From positions 62,001 through 126,000 of the forward strand of contig NZ_JAZAQL010000005.1 in assembly GCF_037081675.1 (NCBI RefSeq): 64,000 nucleotides of DNA. The letters are read 5' to 3'. The notes under the pieces were generated by a model that did not search any database, was not told the DNA's origin, and saw nothing but the letters and a program-made list of their open reading frames with translations. Source of the stretch: Halorubellus litoreus (GTDB lineage: Archaea > Halobacteriota > Halobacteria > Halobacteriales > Natrialbaceae). Every line of letters starts with the position of its first letter. The stretch's first letter is position 1. Positions 15,581 to 24,631 of this stretch are shown piece after piece. Made by a program: the position numbers and the translations under genes.

Positions 15581-15832
15581 ATGCTATCGACTGTGGGCGA
15601 GGTCGTCCCCGAACTCTTGCAGGTACTGTTCTTCGGCTCGGTCGGCGTTTCCCTCTCGGTGGGCGGCGCCTACGTCGAGCGGTTCGCGTTCGACATGCTC
15701 CGGTCGGGCGACACCGTCCTCGCCGCGTGGGGGGCAGTGCTGGGTGCCGTCCTCCTCGGGTTCGCGTACATCGTGGTCCGAGACAGCCTCGCGCCGATCC
15801 TCCGGGACCTCCGAGAGGGGGCGCGGAACTGA
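15581..15832 (+). CDS. Small two-helix membrane protein
   Basis: An 83-residue protein with two hydrophobic helices: LLQVLFFGSVGVSLSVGGAYV and LAAWGAVLGAVLLGFAYIVV. A basic-acidic tail (RDSLAPILRDLREGARN) follows, likely cytoplasmic. No family motif is recognised. It is divergent from the 15265-15495 gene and shares the palindromic regulatory spacer. Composition is that of a real gene, but function is unknown. Confidence 0.7.
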   Translation: MLSTVGEVVPELLQVLFFGSVGVSLSVGGAYVERFAFDMLRSGDTVLAAWGAVLGAVLLGFAYIVVRDSLAPILRDLREGARN

Positions 15833-15902
15833 CCACTGGCTGAGGGGACGCTGTCGAACCAAACAGGAGAGAATCCGGAGCGGACCGCTCGGTACCGCGT
15901 GC

Positions 15903-17051
15903 TTACAGCAGACCTTCGTCGGCGAGTCGCTGCACGCCCTCCTTCAGGCGTTCCTCGCTCGCGGCGTAGGACAGTCGCGCGTAGCCGGGCGTGCCGAACG
16001 CGCTCCCGGGGACGGTGGCGACGTGCGCGTCCTCGATGGCGGCTTCGCACCACGCTTGGTCGTCGTCGGCGACCTCGGGCATGAGGTAGAACGCCCCGTC
16101 GGGCGTCGCCGCGTGCACGCCGTGGTCGTCGAAGAGGTCCACGAGGAGGTCCCGGCGGGACTCGAACGCCTCCACCATCTCCGCGACCGCGTCCTCGGTG
16201 TTCTGGAGTGCCTCAACGCCCGCGTGCTGCACGAAGTTCACCGCACAGGAGACGGAGTGCGAGTGGAGCTTGCTGGATTGGTCGACGAGCGCCTGGGGCG
16301 CCGCGTAGTAGCCCAGCCGCCACCCCGTCATCGAGTACGCCTTCGAGAACCCGTTCAGGGTGATGGTGCGGTCGCCCATCCCGTCCAGGCTCCCGAGGCT
16401 TGTGGACTCGACGCCGTACGTGATCTCCTTGTATATCTCGTCGCTGATGACCGCGACGTCGTGCTCGACGGCGAGGTCCCGCACGCCCTCCATCGCCGCG
16501 TCCGAGTACACTGCGCCGGTGGGGTTGCTCGGCGAGTTCACGACGAGCAACTCGGTGTCGTCGCTCACGACGTCCGCGAGTTCGTCGAGCGCCGGTTCGA
16601 GCTGGAAGTCGTACGGCGACGTGTCCACGCGACTGAGCGTGCCGCCCGCCATCTTCACCATCGCCTCGTATGACACCCACGCCGGGTCCAGGAGCACGAC
16701 CTCGTCGCCGTCGTCGATGAGGCTCATGATGACCTCGAACAGGCCCTGCTTGCCGCCGGGCGTCACCACGACCTCGTCGGTCGCGTAATCGAGGCCGTCG
16801 TCCGCGAGCTTGTCGACGATGGCGTCCTTCAGTTCGGGGATGCCGTTACTGGACGTGTAGCCGGTGTGGCCGGCGTCCATCGCGTCCTTCCCCGCCTGCA
16901 CGACGTTCTCCGGGGTCGGGAAGTCTGGTTCACCGACGCTCAAGTCCACCACGTCGTGCCCCTCCGCTTCGAGTTCGGAGGCGGCGTTCGAGATGGCCAG
17001 CGTCGCGCTCGGTTCCACGCGTTCGACGCGAGAAGCGAAATCCATGGTCAT
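15903..17051 (-). CDS. aspC: Aspartate-type aminotransferase (PLP fold type I)
   Basis: A 382-residue class I aminotransferase. The PLP-binding lysine is K237 in NGFSKAYSMTGWR, with N176 in SPSNPTG, D204 and Y207 in SDEIYKE, and the carboxylate-binding arginine near residue 363 in GYARLSYA. The Y65TSSNG and GGKQGLF segments match the archaeal aspartate/aromatic (subgroup Igamma) enzymes. It probably moves amino groups between aspartate or related acids and 2-oxoglutarate; precise substrate range is not readable. ATG at 17051 overlaps the ribH stop by 4 bp; a second ATG lies 6 bp further in. Confidence 0.9.
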   Translation of the reverse strand: MTMDFASRVERVEPSATLAISNAASELEAEGHDVVDLSVGEPDFPTPENVVQAGKDAMDAGHTGYTSSNGIPELKDAIVDKLADDGLDYATDEVVVTPGGKQGLFEVIMSLIDDGDEVVLLDPAWVSYEAMVKMAGGTLSRVDTSPYDFQLEPALDELADVVSDDTELLVVNSPSNPTGAVYSDAAMEGVRDLAVEHDVAVISDEIYKEITYGVESTSLGSLDGMGDRTITLNGFSKAYSMTGWRLGYYAAPQALVDQSSKLHSHSVSCAVNFVQHAGVEALQNTEDAVAEMVEAFESRRDLLVDLFDDHGVHAATPDGAFYLMPEVADDDQAWCEAAIEDAHVATVPGSAFGTPGYARLSYAASEERLKEGVQRLADEGLL

Positions 17052-17461
17052 GAGTCGTCCTCGAGTTCAGCGACCAGGTCGAGCGCGCCGTCGACCGCGT
17101 GCGCGGCGTTCTCGACGCGCTCCCTGGCTTCCGCACCGCTCATACCCGGCCCGGTCACGCCGAGGGTCACGGGGGTGTCCCGCTCCAGGCTCACGTCCGT
17201 GAGCTTCTGGGCGGTCGCGTTCCCGATGACCTCGTCGTGGTTCGTGTCGCCGGTGACGATCGCGCCGACGACCGCGACCGCGTCGACGTCGTCCCGTCGC
17301 GCCAGTCGGTCCGCCGCCAGCGGCGAGTCGTACGCGCCGGGGACCGACGTGACGTCGACGACCTCGGCGTCGCGCGCCTCGGCCGCCGACAGCGCAGCGT
17401 CCTCCATCTCCGCGGTGACCGACCGATTGAATTCGGCAACCACCAGTCCGAGCCGTGCCAT
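17048..17461 (-). CDS. ribH: 6,7-dimethyl-8-ribityllumazine synthase
   Basis: A 137-residue lumazine synthase, the penultimate step of riboflavin synthesis. Motifs are E10FNRS (substrate pocket), V40PGAYDSP and VVGAIVTGDTNHDEV with the catalytic His75. Length fits the short archaeal form. Its 3-prime end is coupled by ATGA to the aminotransferase gene. Met at 17461 begins the conserved strand GLVVAEFN; upstream codons are not conserved in character. Together with ribL at 10.0 kb the window carries two flavin-pathway genes. Confidence 0.92.
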   Translation of the reverse strand: MARLGLVVAEFNRSVTAEMEDAALSAAEARDAEVVDVTSVPGAYDSPLAADRLARRDDVDAVAVVGAIVTGDTNHDEVIGNATAQKLTDVSLERDTPVTLGVTGPGMSGAEARERVENAAHAVDGALDLVAELEDDS

Positions 17462-17618
17462 ACACCACCGGTTGCCGAGACGCCACAAGAACCTACCGGG
17501 ACCGGACGCCCGAGCAAACGTTGCCACAGCATCGTGGGTTGCGAATCGCTTCGGGCGCGCGGTCCGCGGTCACGGGGATTGGCAAAGCCCTTACCCTCCG
17601 GGGAACAGGTGGGGGACG

Positions 17619-19763
17619 ATGACCTCTCGTCGGACCGACCGACGCGGCACGTTCGCCGCGCTGCTCGCGCTCGCGGTCGCCGGAACGCTCGCCCGGTTGC
17701 TCGCGCTCGGCGACCGCATCGCGTCCTGGGGCGAGGCGCGCCTCGGGTACGACGTCCTCCGGTACGCCGCGACCGGCGTCTTCGAGTACCGCCCGGTCAC
17801 GCACGGCCCGTTGCTCTACCACGTCGACCGCGTCCTCTTCGAACTCGTCGGCGCGTCCGACCTCGTCGCGCGCCTCCCCGTCGCGGTCGTCGGCGGCCTC
17901 CTCCCGCTGGCGGCGTGGCTGTTCCGCGACCACCTCCGGGACAGCGAACTGCTCGCGTTCGGCGTCCTCCTCGCCGCGAACCCCGTGCTCGTCTACTACT
18001 CGCGATACCTCCGGAACGACGTCCTCGTCGCCGCGTTCGCGCTCGCCGCGCTCGGGTTCCTCGTCCGCACGCGACACAGCGGGAACCCGCGGTACCTGTA
18101 CGCCGCGAGCACGTTCGGCGCGCTCGCGTTCGCGTCGAAAGCCAACGCCCTCCTCTACGTCGCGTTCTGGGTCGCCGCTGGGCTCGTCGTCGCGGACCAG
18201 CGCGCGTTCCTCCGCGCCGTCGCCCGACGACCCGTCTTCGACCATCGCCGCGGCGGCGAACTCGTCGCCGCGGTCCGGGCGCGCGGCACGCCCGAGATGG
18301 CGGTCGTCGCGGTCTTCAACCCCGTCGTCGTCCTCGCGTTCGGGCCGTTCTCGACGGTCGTCGTCGCCATCCTCGTTGCCGTCGTCGCGCTCCTCGCCGG
18401 ACTCGCGCTCCAGGACGCCGACCGCATCGTCGACCGGAACGCGGTCTGGCTCGTCGGCGGCGTCGTCGCCGCGTACGTCGGCGCCTCCGGCTTCCTCGGG
18501 TCGCCGCTCGCGACCGGGAGCCGCGACGTCGCGTTCGCGCTCACGTGGGTCGCCGCCGCCGCGGGCATCGTCGGCGTCCTCCTCCGCGGCACCGACCTCG
18601 GCGCGCGCGTCCGCCGATGGCGCGCGCCCGGCGTCCTCGCAACCGTCTGGTTCCTCGTGCTGACGCTCTTCCTTTTCGCACCACGGAACCCCGACGGCCT
18701 CGGCCTCTGGAGTTCGCTCGCGGACCCGCTCGCGCTCCCCGCGCTCGTCGAAGCCGGGCTCGTCCATCCGCTCGCGGACTACTACGGCGTCTGGGTCGCG
18801 AGCAACCACAACGACTACCTCACGTTCACGCTCCCGCTCCTCCTGACGCTCGCGGTCACGAGCCTCACCGTCGTCACCGCTGGCGTCCTCGGGTTCCTCG
18901 CGAACCGCTACGGCGAGCGCGACGAACTCGTCGAGTTCGCACTCGTCTGGGCTGGTCTCGCCGCGCTCGTCACCCCGCTCGCGATGCTCGTGAACGCTCC
19001 CTGGCACGCCGTCCACGTCGTCGTCCCGCTCGCCATCCCCGCCGCGGTCGCCCTCGCCGCGGTCGCCAGACGCCTCGCGACGGCAGCGCGCGACCGCGAC
19101 CCCGGCGTCGCCGGCGTCGCCGCCATCGTCCTCTGCGTCGCGCTTGCGGTCCCCCTCACGACCGCCGCCGGCACCGCGTACCTCCACCCGCAGAGCCAGG
19201 ACAACCCGCTCGTCCAGTACGGCCAGCCCGCCGACGACGTCCGCGACACCCTCGAACGCGTCGACGCCGCAGCCGCGGCGAACGACGACGGCCCGGACGT
19301 CGTCTACTACGGCGCGTACTTCTACCTGGAGAACCCCGACCGCGTCGACCGCCTCCCCGTCGGCGACGTCTACACGCAGCGCGACGACGGCGAGTACGAA
19401 CTCGTCGAAGCGAACGAAGGCTGGTACAACCGCCTGCCGCTCCCGTGGTACACCGAAGCGATGAACGCCACGACCGACAGCGCGCGGACGCTCGCCGGCC
19501 TCGAAGACCTCGCAGCGACCGACCCGCCCGTCGTCGTCGTCCGCTCGCAGCTCGCCGGGAACGTCTCCACGGTACTCGGTGGCGGCTACGACCGGACGAC
19601 GTTCAACCTCACCCAGCGCAACGTCACCGTCACCGTCTTCGTCGACCGCGACACCGATGTCGCCGGCGCGCTCGACGAGCCAGCAGTCGGCGGGTCGACG
19701 AACGCGACCGACCGCGCGGCCATCACGGCCGCCGGTCGCGCGCATGAAAGGAGGAACCGTTAA
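17619..19763 (+). CDS. agl23: Agl23-type membrane protein (TIGR03663, flippase-associated)
   Basis: A 714-residue polytopic membrane protein of the PMT/GT39-like family called flippase activity-associated Agl23. The early loop is diagnostic: W37GEARLGYD, then YRPVTHGPLLYHVDRVLFEL and YYSRYLRNDVLVA. About 12 hydrophobic helices extend to residue 520, followed by a soluble external domain with YYGAYFYLENPDRVDRLPV. The family is linked to lipid-carried glycan assembly or flipping for protein N-glycosylation; the exact reaction is unproven. ATG at 17619 begins just before the first helix. It is divergent from ribH, and purK follows after 27 bp. Confidence 0.83.
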   Translation: MTSRRTDRRGTFAALLALAVAGTLARLLALGDRIASWGEARLGYDVLRYAATGVFEYRPVTHGPLLYHVDRVLFELVGASDLVARLPVAVVGGLLPLAAWLFRDHLRDSELLAFGVLLAANPVLVYYSRYLRNDVLVAAFALAALGFLVRTRHSGNPRYLYAASTFGALAFASKANALLYVAFWVAAGLVVADQRAFLRAVARRPVFDHRRGGELVAAVRARGTPEMAVVAVFNPVVVLAFGPFSTVVVAILVAVVALLAGLALQDADRIVDRNAVWLVGGVVAAYVGASGFLGSPLATGSRDVAFALTWVAAAAGIVGVLLRGTDLGARVRRWRAPGVLATVWFLVLTLFLFAPRNPDGLGLWSSLADPLALPALVEAGLVHPLADYYGVWVASNHNDYLTFTLPLLLTLAVTSLTVVTAGVLGFLANRYGERDELVEFALVWAGLAALVTPLAMLVNAPWHAVHVVVPLAIPAAVALAAVARRLATAARDRDPGVAGVAAIVLCVALAVPLTTAAGTAYLHPQSQDNPLVQYGQPADDVRDTLERVDAAAAANDDGPDVVYYGAYFYLENPDRVDRLPVGDVYTQRDDGEYELVEANEGWYNRLPLPWYTEAMNATTDSARTLAGLEDLAATDPPVVVVRSQLAGNVSTVLGGGYDRTTFNLTQRNVTVTVFVDRDTDVAGALDEPAVGGSTNATDRAAITAAGRAHERRNR

Positions 19764-19790
19764 GCGCCGGCCCCCAGAACCCCTCGCGTG

Positions 19791-20954
19791 ATGACCACGC
19801 TCTCGACGCCCGGCCCGACGCTCGGGGTCGTCGGCGGCGGCCAGCTCGGACGGATGCTCGCCGAAGCCGCCTCGCCCCTCGGCGTCGACGTCCTCGTTCT
19901 CGACCCGACAACCGACTGTCCGGCCGCGCCACCGGCGCGCGACCAGATCGTCGCCGAGTTCGACGACACCGACGCCATCCGCGACCTCGCCGAACGCGCG
20001 GATTACCTCACGTTCGAGATCGAACTCGCCGACCAGGACGCGCTCGAACGCATCGAGCGCGACACGGGCGTCCCCTGTCACCCCAAGCCCGCGACGCTCG
20101 ATCTCATCCACGACAAGCTCGTCCAGAAGCGCGCGCTCGCCGACGCCGGCGTCCCCGTCCCGGACTTCCGCGAGGTGGAATCACCGGGCGACGTCGCTGA
20201 CGCGCTCGACGACCTCGGCGCGCCAGCGATGCTGAAGGCGCGCACCGGCGGGTACGACGGTCGCGGGAACATCCCAGTGGACGAGGACACCGACCACGCC
20301 GCGGCGCTCGCCGAGGTCGGCGGCGAAGGGAACGCGATGGTCGAATCGTTCGTCGACTACGAGCGCGAACTCTCCGTCATCGCCGTCCAGGGCGACGACG
20401 GGACCGCCGCGTTCCCCGTCGGCGAGAACGTTCACCGCGAGCAGATACTCCGCGAGACCGTCGTCCCCGCCCGAACGAGCGACGACGTCCGCGACCGCGC
20501 TCGCGACGTCGCACTCGACGTCCTCGACGTCCTCGACGGCCGCGGCGTCTACGGCATCGAGCTCTTCGAGCACGCGGACGGCAGCATCTCCGTCAACGAG
20601 ATCGCACCCCGCCCGCACAACTCCGGGCACTGGACGATCGAAGGCGCGCACTCCAGCCAGTTCGAGCAGCACGTCCGCGCCGTCCTCGGATGGCCGCTCG
20701 CCGCCACCGGCCTCCGCGGCCCGACCGCGATGGCGAACCTCCTCGGCGACGGCACCGACTCGCGGGACGCCGCCATCGCGGACGTCGACGCCATCCTCGA
20801 AGCGCCCGGCGCGAACCTCCACTGGTACGGCAAACGCGAGACGCGCCCGCTCCGGAAGATGGGTCACGTCACGTGCGTCCAGACGGCCGACGAATCGGTC
20901 GGCGACCTGCTCGCCGGCGCCCGCACCCTCCGCGACAGCATCGCGTTCGACTGA
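19791..20954 (+). CDS. purK: N5-carboxyaminoimidazole ribonucleotide synthase
   Basis: A 387-residue ATP-grasp enzyme that carboxylates AIR with ATP and bicarbonate in purine synthesis. It begins with VVGGGQLGRMLAEAASPLGV, the PurK hallmark. The ATP-grasp core includes LKARTGGYDGRGNIPV near residue 145, and the metal-binding end has VNEIAPRPHNSGHWTIEGA. Length is normal. A GTG directly precedes the ATG at 19791; the ATG is chosen. A short TTAAG lies about 28 bp upstream. purE follows after 30 bp. Confidence 0.95.
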   Translation: MTTLSTPGPTLGVVGGGQLGRMLAEAASPLGVDVLVLDPTTDCPAAPPARDQIVAEFDDTDAIRDLAERADYLTFEIELADQDALERIERDTGVPCHPKPATLDLIHDKLVQKRALADAGVPVPDFREVESPGDVADALDDLGAPAMLKARTGGYDGRGNIPVDEDTDHAAALAEVGGEGNAMVESFVDYERELSVIAVQGDDGTAAFPVGENVHREQILRETVVPARTSDDVRDRARDVALDVLDVLDGRGVYGIELFEHADGSISVNEIAPRPHNSGHWTIEGAHSSQFEQHVRAVLGWPLAATGLRGPTAMANLLGDGTDSRDAAIADVDAILEAPGANLHWYGKRETRPLRKMGHVTCVQTADESVGDLLAGARTLRDSIAFD

Positions 20955-20984
20955 CCCACACCCAGCGAAGCCTCACACCAACCA

Positions 20985-21623
20985 ATGACAGACAGACTGC
21001 AAGCGCTCATCGACGACCTCCACGCACAGGCCGACGACGACCGACCCAGCGACGAGACGCCCGACGTCGGCATCGTCATGGGGTCGGACTCCGACCTCGA
21101 CGTCATGATGGGGACCGACGACTCGGCGGGCGCGTACGACGCACTCGTCGACGAACTCGGGTTCGCCGAACAGACCGACTACCACGACGCGCCCGACGCG
21201 CGCTTCACGTTCGAGACGTTCGTCGTCTCCGCCCACCGGACGCCCGAACTCATGTACGCGTACGCCGAGACCGCCGAAGCACGCGGGCTCGACGTCGTCA
21301 TCGCCGGAGCCGGCGGGAAGTCCGCCGACCTCCCGAACATGACCGCGAGCATCGCGTACCCCGTCCCCGTCGTCGGCGTCCCCGTCCAGGAGAAGTCCGT
21401 CGACTCCGTCATCGGGATGCCCACGGGTGCCCCGCTCACCGCCGTCGACGCCGGCAAGAGCTTCAACGCCGCGCTCTCCGCCGCGATGATACTCGCCCGC
21501 GAGCACGACGACCTCCGCGACCGCCTCGTCGACTACCACGAGGGCCTCAAAGCCGACGTCGCCGACGTCTCCCACGACCTCCACACGCTCGGGACCCCGG
21601 GCTTCCGCGAGAAGCACGACTAG
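20985..21623 (+). CDS. purE: N5-carboxyaminoimidazole ribonucleotide mutase
   Basis: A 212-residue PurE that converts N5-CAIR to CAIR, the step after PurK. Motifs are GIVMGSDSDLDVM near residue 30, VVSAHRTPELM near 80 and AGAGGKSADLPNM near 105, followed by VGVPVQEK. It is longer than bacterial PurE (about 165) because of an N-terminal extension and an acidic insert (TDDSAGAYDALVDELGFAEQ) between GSDSD and SAHR, as seen in haloarchaea. It is co-oriented with purK and probably in one transcript. Confidence 0.94.
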   Translation: MTDRLQALIDDLHAQADDDRPSDETPDVGIVMGSDSDLDVMMGTDDSAGAYDALVDELGFAEQTDYHDAPDARFTFETFVVSAHRTPELMYAYAETAEARGLDVVIAGAGGKSADLPNMTASIAYPVPVVGVPVQEKSVDSVIGMPTGAPLTAVDAGKSFNAALSAAMILAREHDDLRDRLVDYHEGLKADVADVSHDLHTLGTPGFREKHD

Positions 21624-21750
21624 CCACGACCGACAGACGCGACCAGCCACGACAGACGTAGCGCTCAGAACTCAATCCACCCCGCTCTCGCGTGCGCGCA
21701 AGCGCTCGGTGAAACAAAACAACCCAGGGAACCGGCCTCACGTCGATTCC

Positions 21751-21767
21751 TCCGTCTTCCGGACGGA
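21751..21767. terminator. Hairpin in the purE-nuoA spacer
   Basis: TCCGTC and GACGGA pair perfectly around a TTCCG loop, about 130 bp after the purE stop. The 228-bp spacer otherwise holds only A-rich tracts and the nuo promoter. A termination or processing role is only a suggestion, since no T tract follows. Confidence 0.25.
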
Positions 21768-21804
21768 CACCCCGGCCAGAACCCGAAAACCACAAGAATC
21801 AACC

Positions 21805-21813
21805 CTTATATGG
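21805..21813 (+). promoter_or_regulatory. TATA-like box of the nuo operon
   Basis: CTTATATGG is the strongest TATA-like element before nuoA. It lies about 43 bp from the ATG at 21852, which would leave a short leader of roughly 15-20 nt. Confidence 0.45.
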
Positions 21814-21851
21814 GAGCGCTTCAAACCGACGGATGATACGGAGTATACGGT

Positions 21852-22250
21852 ATGAATCCATGGATAGCAGTCGGGGCGCTCGGGGTCGTTTCAGTGGTGA
21901 TACCGCTGAGTATGATGCTGGTATCGTCGCTGTTGCGGCCGAGCGTTCCAGAAGACAGTAAGCGCACCACGTACGAGAGCGGTGAGGTCCCCACCGGCGG
22001 GACTCGCATCCGCTTCAACATCCAGTACTACATGGTCGCACTCCTGTTCGTCGTCTTCGACATCGAGACCGTCCTCATCTTCCCTTGGACGGTCATCTAT
22101 CGGTCTGCTCTCGAAGACGGCGTCGGGCTCGTGACCGTACTGGCGCCGATGCTCGTATTCATCGGCGTCCTCGTCGTGGGGCTCGCCTGGGCGTGGCACA
22201 ACGGCGCCGTGCAGTGGGCGCGCGACCCGCAGGCGAGCGAGACACAGTAA
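21852..22250 (+). CDS. nuoA: Complex I subunit NuoA
   Basis: A 132-residue subunit with three hydrophobic helices. The conserved loop YESGEVPTGGTRIRFNIQYY and the second helix FVVFDIETVLIFPW identify NuoA/ND3. It is part of the membrane arm at the junction with the quinone site. It heads an eleven-gene operon (nuoA to nuoN) running without interruption to 32736; nuoB follows after 12 bp. Like other haloarchaeal operons, this one lacks nuoE, nuoF and nuoG. Confidence 0.95.
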   Translation: MNPWIAVGALGVVSVVIPLSMMLVSSLLRPSVPEDSKRTTYESGEVPTGGTRIRFNIQYYMVALLFVVFDIETVLIFPWTVIYRSALEDGVGLVTVLAPMLVFIGVLVVGLAWAWHNGAVQWARDPQASETQ

Positions 22251-22262
22251 CCCCGTCAAACA

Positions 22263-22964
22263 ATGAGTTCCGACAACACCACGGACGGCGGCAGCACAGA
22301 CGCACTGACCAAGACGCGTGAGGCACGCATGGGAGCCGGCCTCGACGACCGCTTCAACTCGAAGCTCCGCGAGGCCTTCGGCGCCTCCCCGTTCATCCTC
22401 ACGAAGTTCGACAAGTTCATGAACTGGGTGCGGGGGTCGTCGATGTTCATGCTGCAGTTCGGTATCGCGTGCTGCAGCATCGAGATGATCCACACGTACG
22501 CCATCAAGCACGACCTCGACCGGTTCCACGCCGGCGTGCCGCGGGCGAGCCCGCGACAGGCGGACGTCATCATCGTCCCCGGGACCATCGTCTCGAAGTT
22601 CGCGCCGCGCATGAAGCGCGTGTACGACCAGATGCCCGAACCGAAGTTCGTCGTCGGCATGGGGTCGTGTACGATCTCCGGTGGACCGTTCCAGGAGGGC
22701 TACAACGTCGTGAAGGGCGCAGAAGAGGTCATCCCGGTCGACATCCACGTCCCGGGTTGCCCGCCGCGCCCGGAGGCGCTCATCTACGGCGTCGCGAAAC
22801 TCCAAGAGCGGATCGCGAACGGGGAATCCAGTCCCGTCACGGTCAAGCCCTACGAGCTCGAGCAGTTCGGGGACATGGAGCGCGACGAGGTCGTCGACCA
22901 GCTCGCCGACCAGATCGACGAGGAAACCCTCGCGATGCGGTACAACTGGGCTGATTCGCCATGA
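22263..22964 (+). CDS. nuoB: Complex I subunit NuoB (cluster N2)
   Basis: A 233-residue subunit carrying the last iron-sulfur cluster before quinone. Cluster N2 ligands are C70 and C71 in GIACCSIEM, C136 in GMGSCTISGGPF and C166 in HVPGCPPRPEAL. Both N- and C-terminal tails are extended relative to the bacterial protein. The stop overlaps the nuoCD start by 4 bp. Confidence 0.96.
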   Translation: MSSDNTTDGGSTDALTKTREARMGAGLDDRFNSKLREAFGASPFILTKFDKFMNWVRGSSMFMLQFGIACCSIEMIHTYAIKHDLDRFHAGVPRASPRQADVIIVPGTIVSKFAPRMKRVYDQMPEPKFVVGMGSCTISGGPFQEGYNVVKGAEEVIPVDIHVPGCPPRPEALIYGVAKLQERIANGESSPVTVKPYELEQFGDMERDEVVDQLADQIDEETLAMRYNWADSP

Positions 22965-24631
22965 GCCTGGAACCCGTACGCGACGACACGCTCGACGCGA
23001 ACGGCGACGTCGACCCGCAGGCGATCCTGGACCTGCTCGGGGACCGCGTGCTCGACACCGAGGAGCACCTGAACGCCGACCTCGCGGTCGTCGTTCGCCC
23101 GGACACCGTCGAGGAGACGCTGCTCGCGCTCCGCGACGACGCCGGATTCGATCACTGCTCGCTCGTCACCGCCCAGGAGTACGAGGACCGCTACGAGTCC
23201 ATCTACCACCTGAAGCAGTACGACGACCCGACGAACGAGGTCAGCGTCGTCGTCCCTGCAACGAAGGACAATCCCGTGAGTGAGTCCGGGAACGCCGCGT
23301 ACCGGACGTGCGACTGGCACGAACGCGAGGCGTACGACCTGGTCGGTATCGAGTACGAGAACCACCCCGACATGCGGCGTATCCTCATGCCCGAGACGTG
23401 GCAGGGGCACCCGCTGTCGATGGACTACGACCAGGACCGCCCGCAGGTCGTCACCCTCGGCCAGCACGACAACCCGCTGAAGGACGACCACCGGGACGAG
23501 GAGAACGACACGATGTTCCTCAACATCGGTCCGCACCACCCGGCGACCCACGGCGTCCTCCACGTCAAGACCGTGCTCGACGGCGAGACGGTCGCGGACG
23601 TCGAATCCGACATCGGGTACCTGCACCGGTGCGAGGAACAGGTGTGCCAGAACGGCACGTACCGCCACCAGATCATGCCGTACCCCGACCGGTGGGACTA
23701 CGTCTCCGCCGGCCTCCTCAACGAATGGGCGTACGCGCGCGCCGCCGAGGACCTCGCGGACATCGAGGTCCCGGAGTACGCGCAGGTCATCCGGACGATG
23801 GGCGCGGAACTCTGCCGTATCGCCGCGCACATGCTCGCACTCGGGACGTTCGCGCTGGACGTCTACGGCGACTTCACCGCCATCTTCCAGTACGCGTTCC
23901 GGGACCGCGAGGTCGTCCAGAACATCCTCGAGGAACTCACCGGCCAGCGGATGATGTTCAACTACTTCCGGCTCGGTGGCGTGGCGTGGGACCTCCCCGA
24001 GCCCCGCGAGGAGTTCTTCGAGCTGACGCGGGACTTCCTCGACGAACTCCCCGGGAAGCTCGAGGAGTACCACGACCTCATCACGTCCAACGAGATCTTC
24101 CAGCTTCGCTGCGTCGACACGGGCATCCTCGAGCCGGACGTCGCGAAGTCCTACGGTGCGACCGGGCCGGTCGCTCGCGCGTCCGGCGTCGACTACGACC
24201 TCCGGCGCGACGACCCCTACGGGTACTACGACGAACTCGACTGGGACGTCGTCACCGAGGACGGCATGGACAACTACGCGCGCGTCCTCACGCGGATGCA
24301 GGAGGTCGAGGAGTCCGCGAAGATCATCCAGCAGTGCGTGGACCTGCTCGAGGAGTGGCCCGAGGAGGAGCGCACCATCCAGTCGAACGTCCCGCGGACG
24401 CTGAAGCCGGAGAACGACACGGAAGTCTACCGTGCGGTGGAGGCGGCGAAGGGCGAACTCGGCATCTACATGCGCGCGGACGGGACGGACAAGCCGGCGC
24501 GGTTCAAGATCCGGAGTCCGTGCTACTCGAACCTGCAGACGCTCCCCGAGATGGCGCAGGGCGAGTACGTCCCTGACCTCATCGCGAGCCTCGGGAGTCT
24601 CGACATCGTCCTCGGGGAGGTGGACCGCTGA
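22961..24631 (+). CDS. nuoCD: Complex I fused subunit NuoCD
   Basis: A 556-residue fusion. Residues 20-150 are the NuoC (30 kDa) domain, with TCDWHEREAYDLVGIEYENH-like sequence. From about 180 the NuoD (49 kDa) domain begins NIGPHHPATHGVLHVK and ends near YVPDLIASLGSLDIVLGEVD. NuoD forms the quinone pocket with NuoB. The C-D fusion also occurs in enterobacteria and is usual here. It overlaps nuoB by 4 bp and nuoH by 1 bp, so translation is tightly coupled. Confidence 0.95.
   Translation: MSLEPVRDDTLDANGDVDPQAILDLLGDRVLDTEEHLNADLAVVVRPDTVEETLLALRDDAGFDHCSLVTAQEYEDRYESIYHLKQYDDPTNEVSVVVPATKDNPVSESGNAAYRTCDWHEREAYDLVGIEYENHPDMRRILMPETWQGHPLSMDYDQDRPQVVTLGQHDNPLKDDHRDEENDTMFLNIGPHHPATHGVLHVKTVLDGETVADVESDIGYLHRCEEQVCQNGTYRHQIMPYPDRWDYVSAGLLNEWAYARAAEDLADIEVPEYAQVIRTMGAELCRIAAHMLALGTFALDVYGDFTAIFQYAFRDREVVQNILEELTGQRMMFNYFRLGGVAWDLPEPREEFFELTRDFLDELPGKLEEYHDLITSNEIFQLRCVDTGILEPDVAKSYGATGPVARASGVDYDLRRDDPYGYYDELDWDVVTEDGMDNYARVLTRMQEVEESAKIIQQCVDLLEEWPEEERTIQSNVPRTLKPENDTEVYRAVEAAKGELGIYMRADGTDKPARFKIRSPCYSNLQTLPEMAQGEYVPDLIASLGSLDIVLGEVDR

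Noticed and set aside
17493..20111. An 872-codon open frame on the minus strand opposite agl23
   Set aside because: It is the antisense shadow of a GC-rich gene; composition is Arg/Glu/Gly repeats with no domain, and agl23 on the plus strand has clear family motifs.
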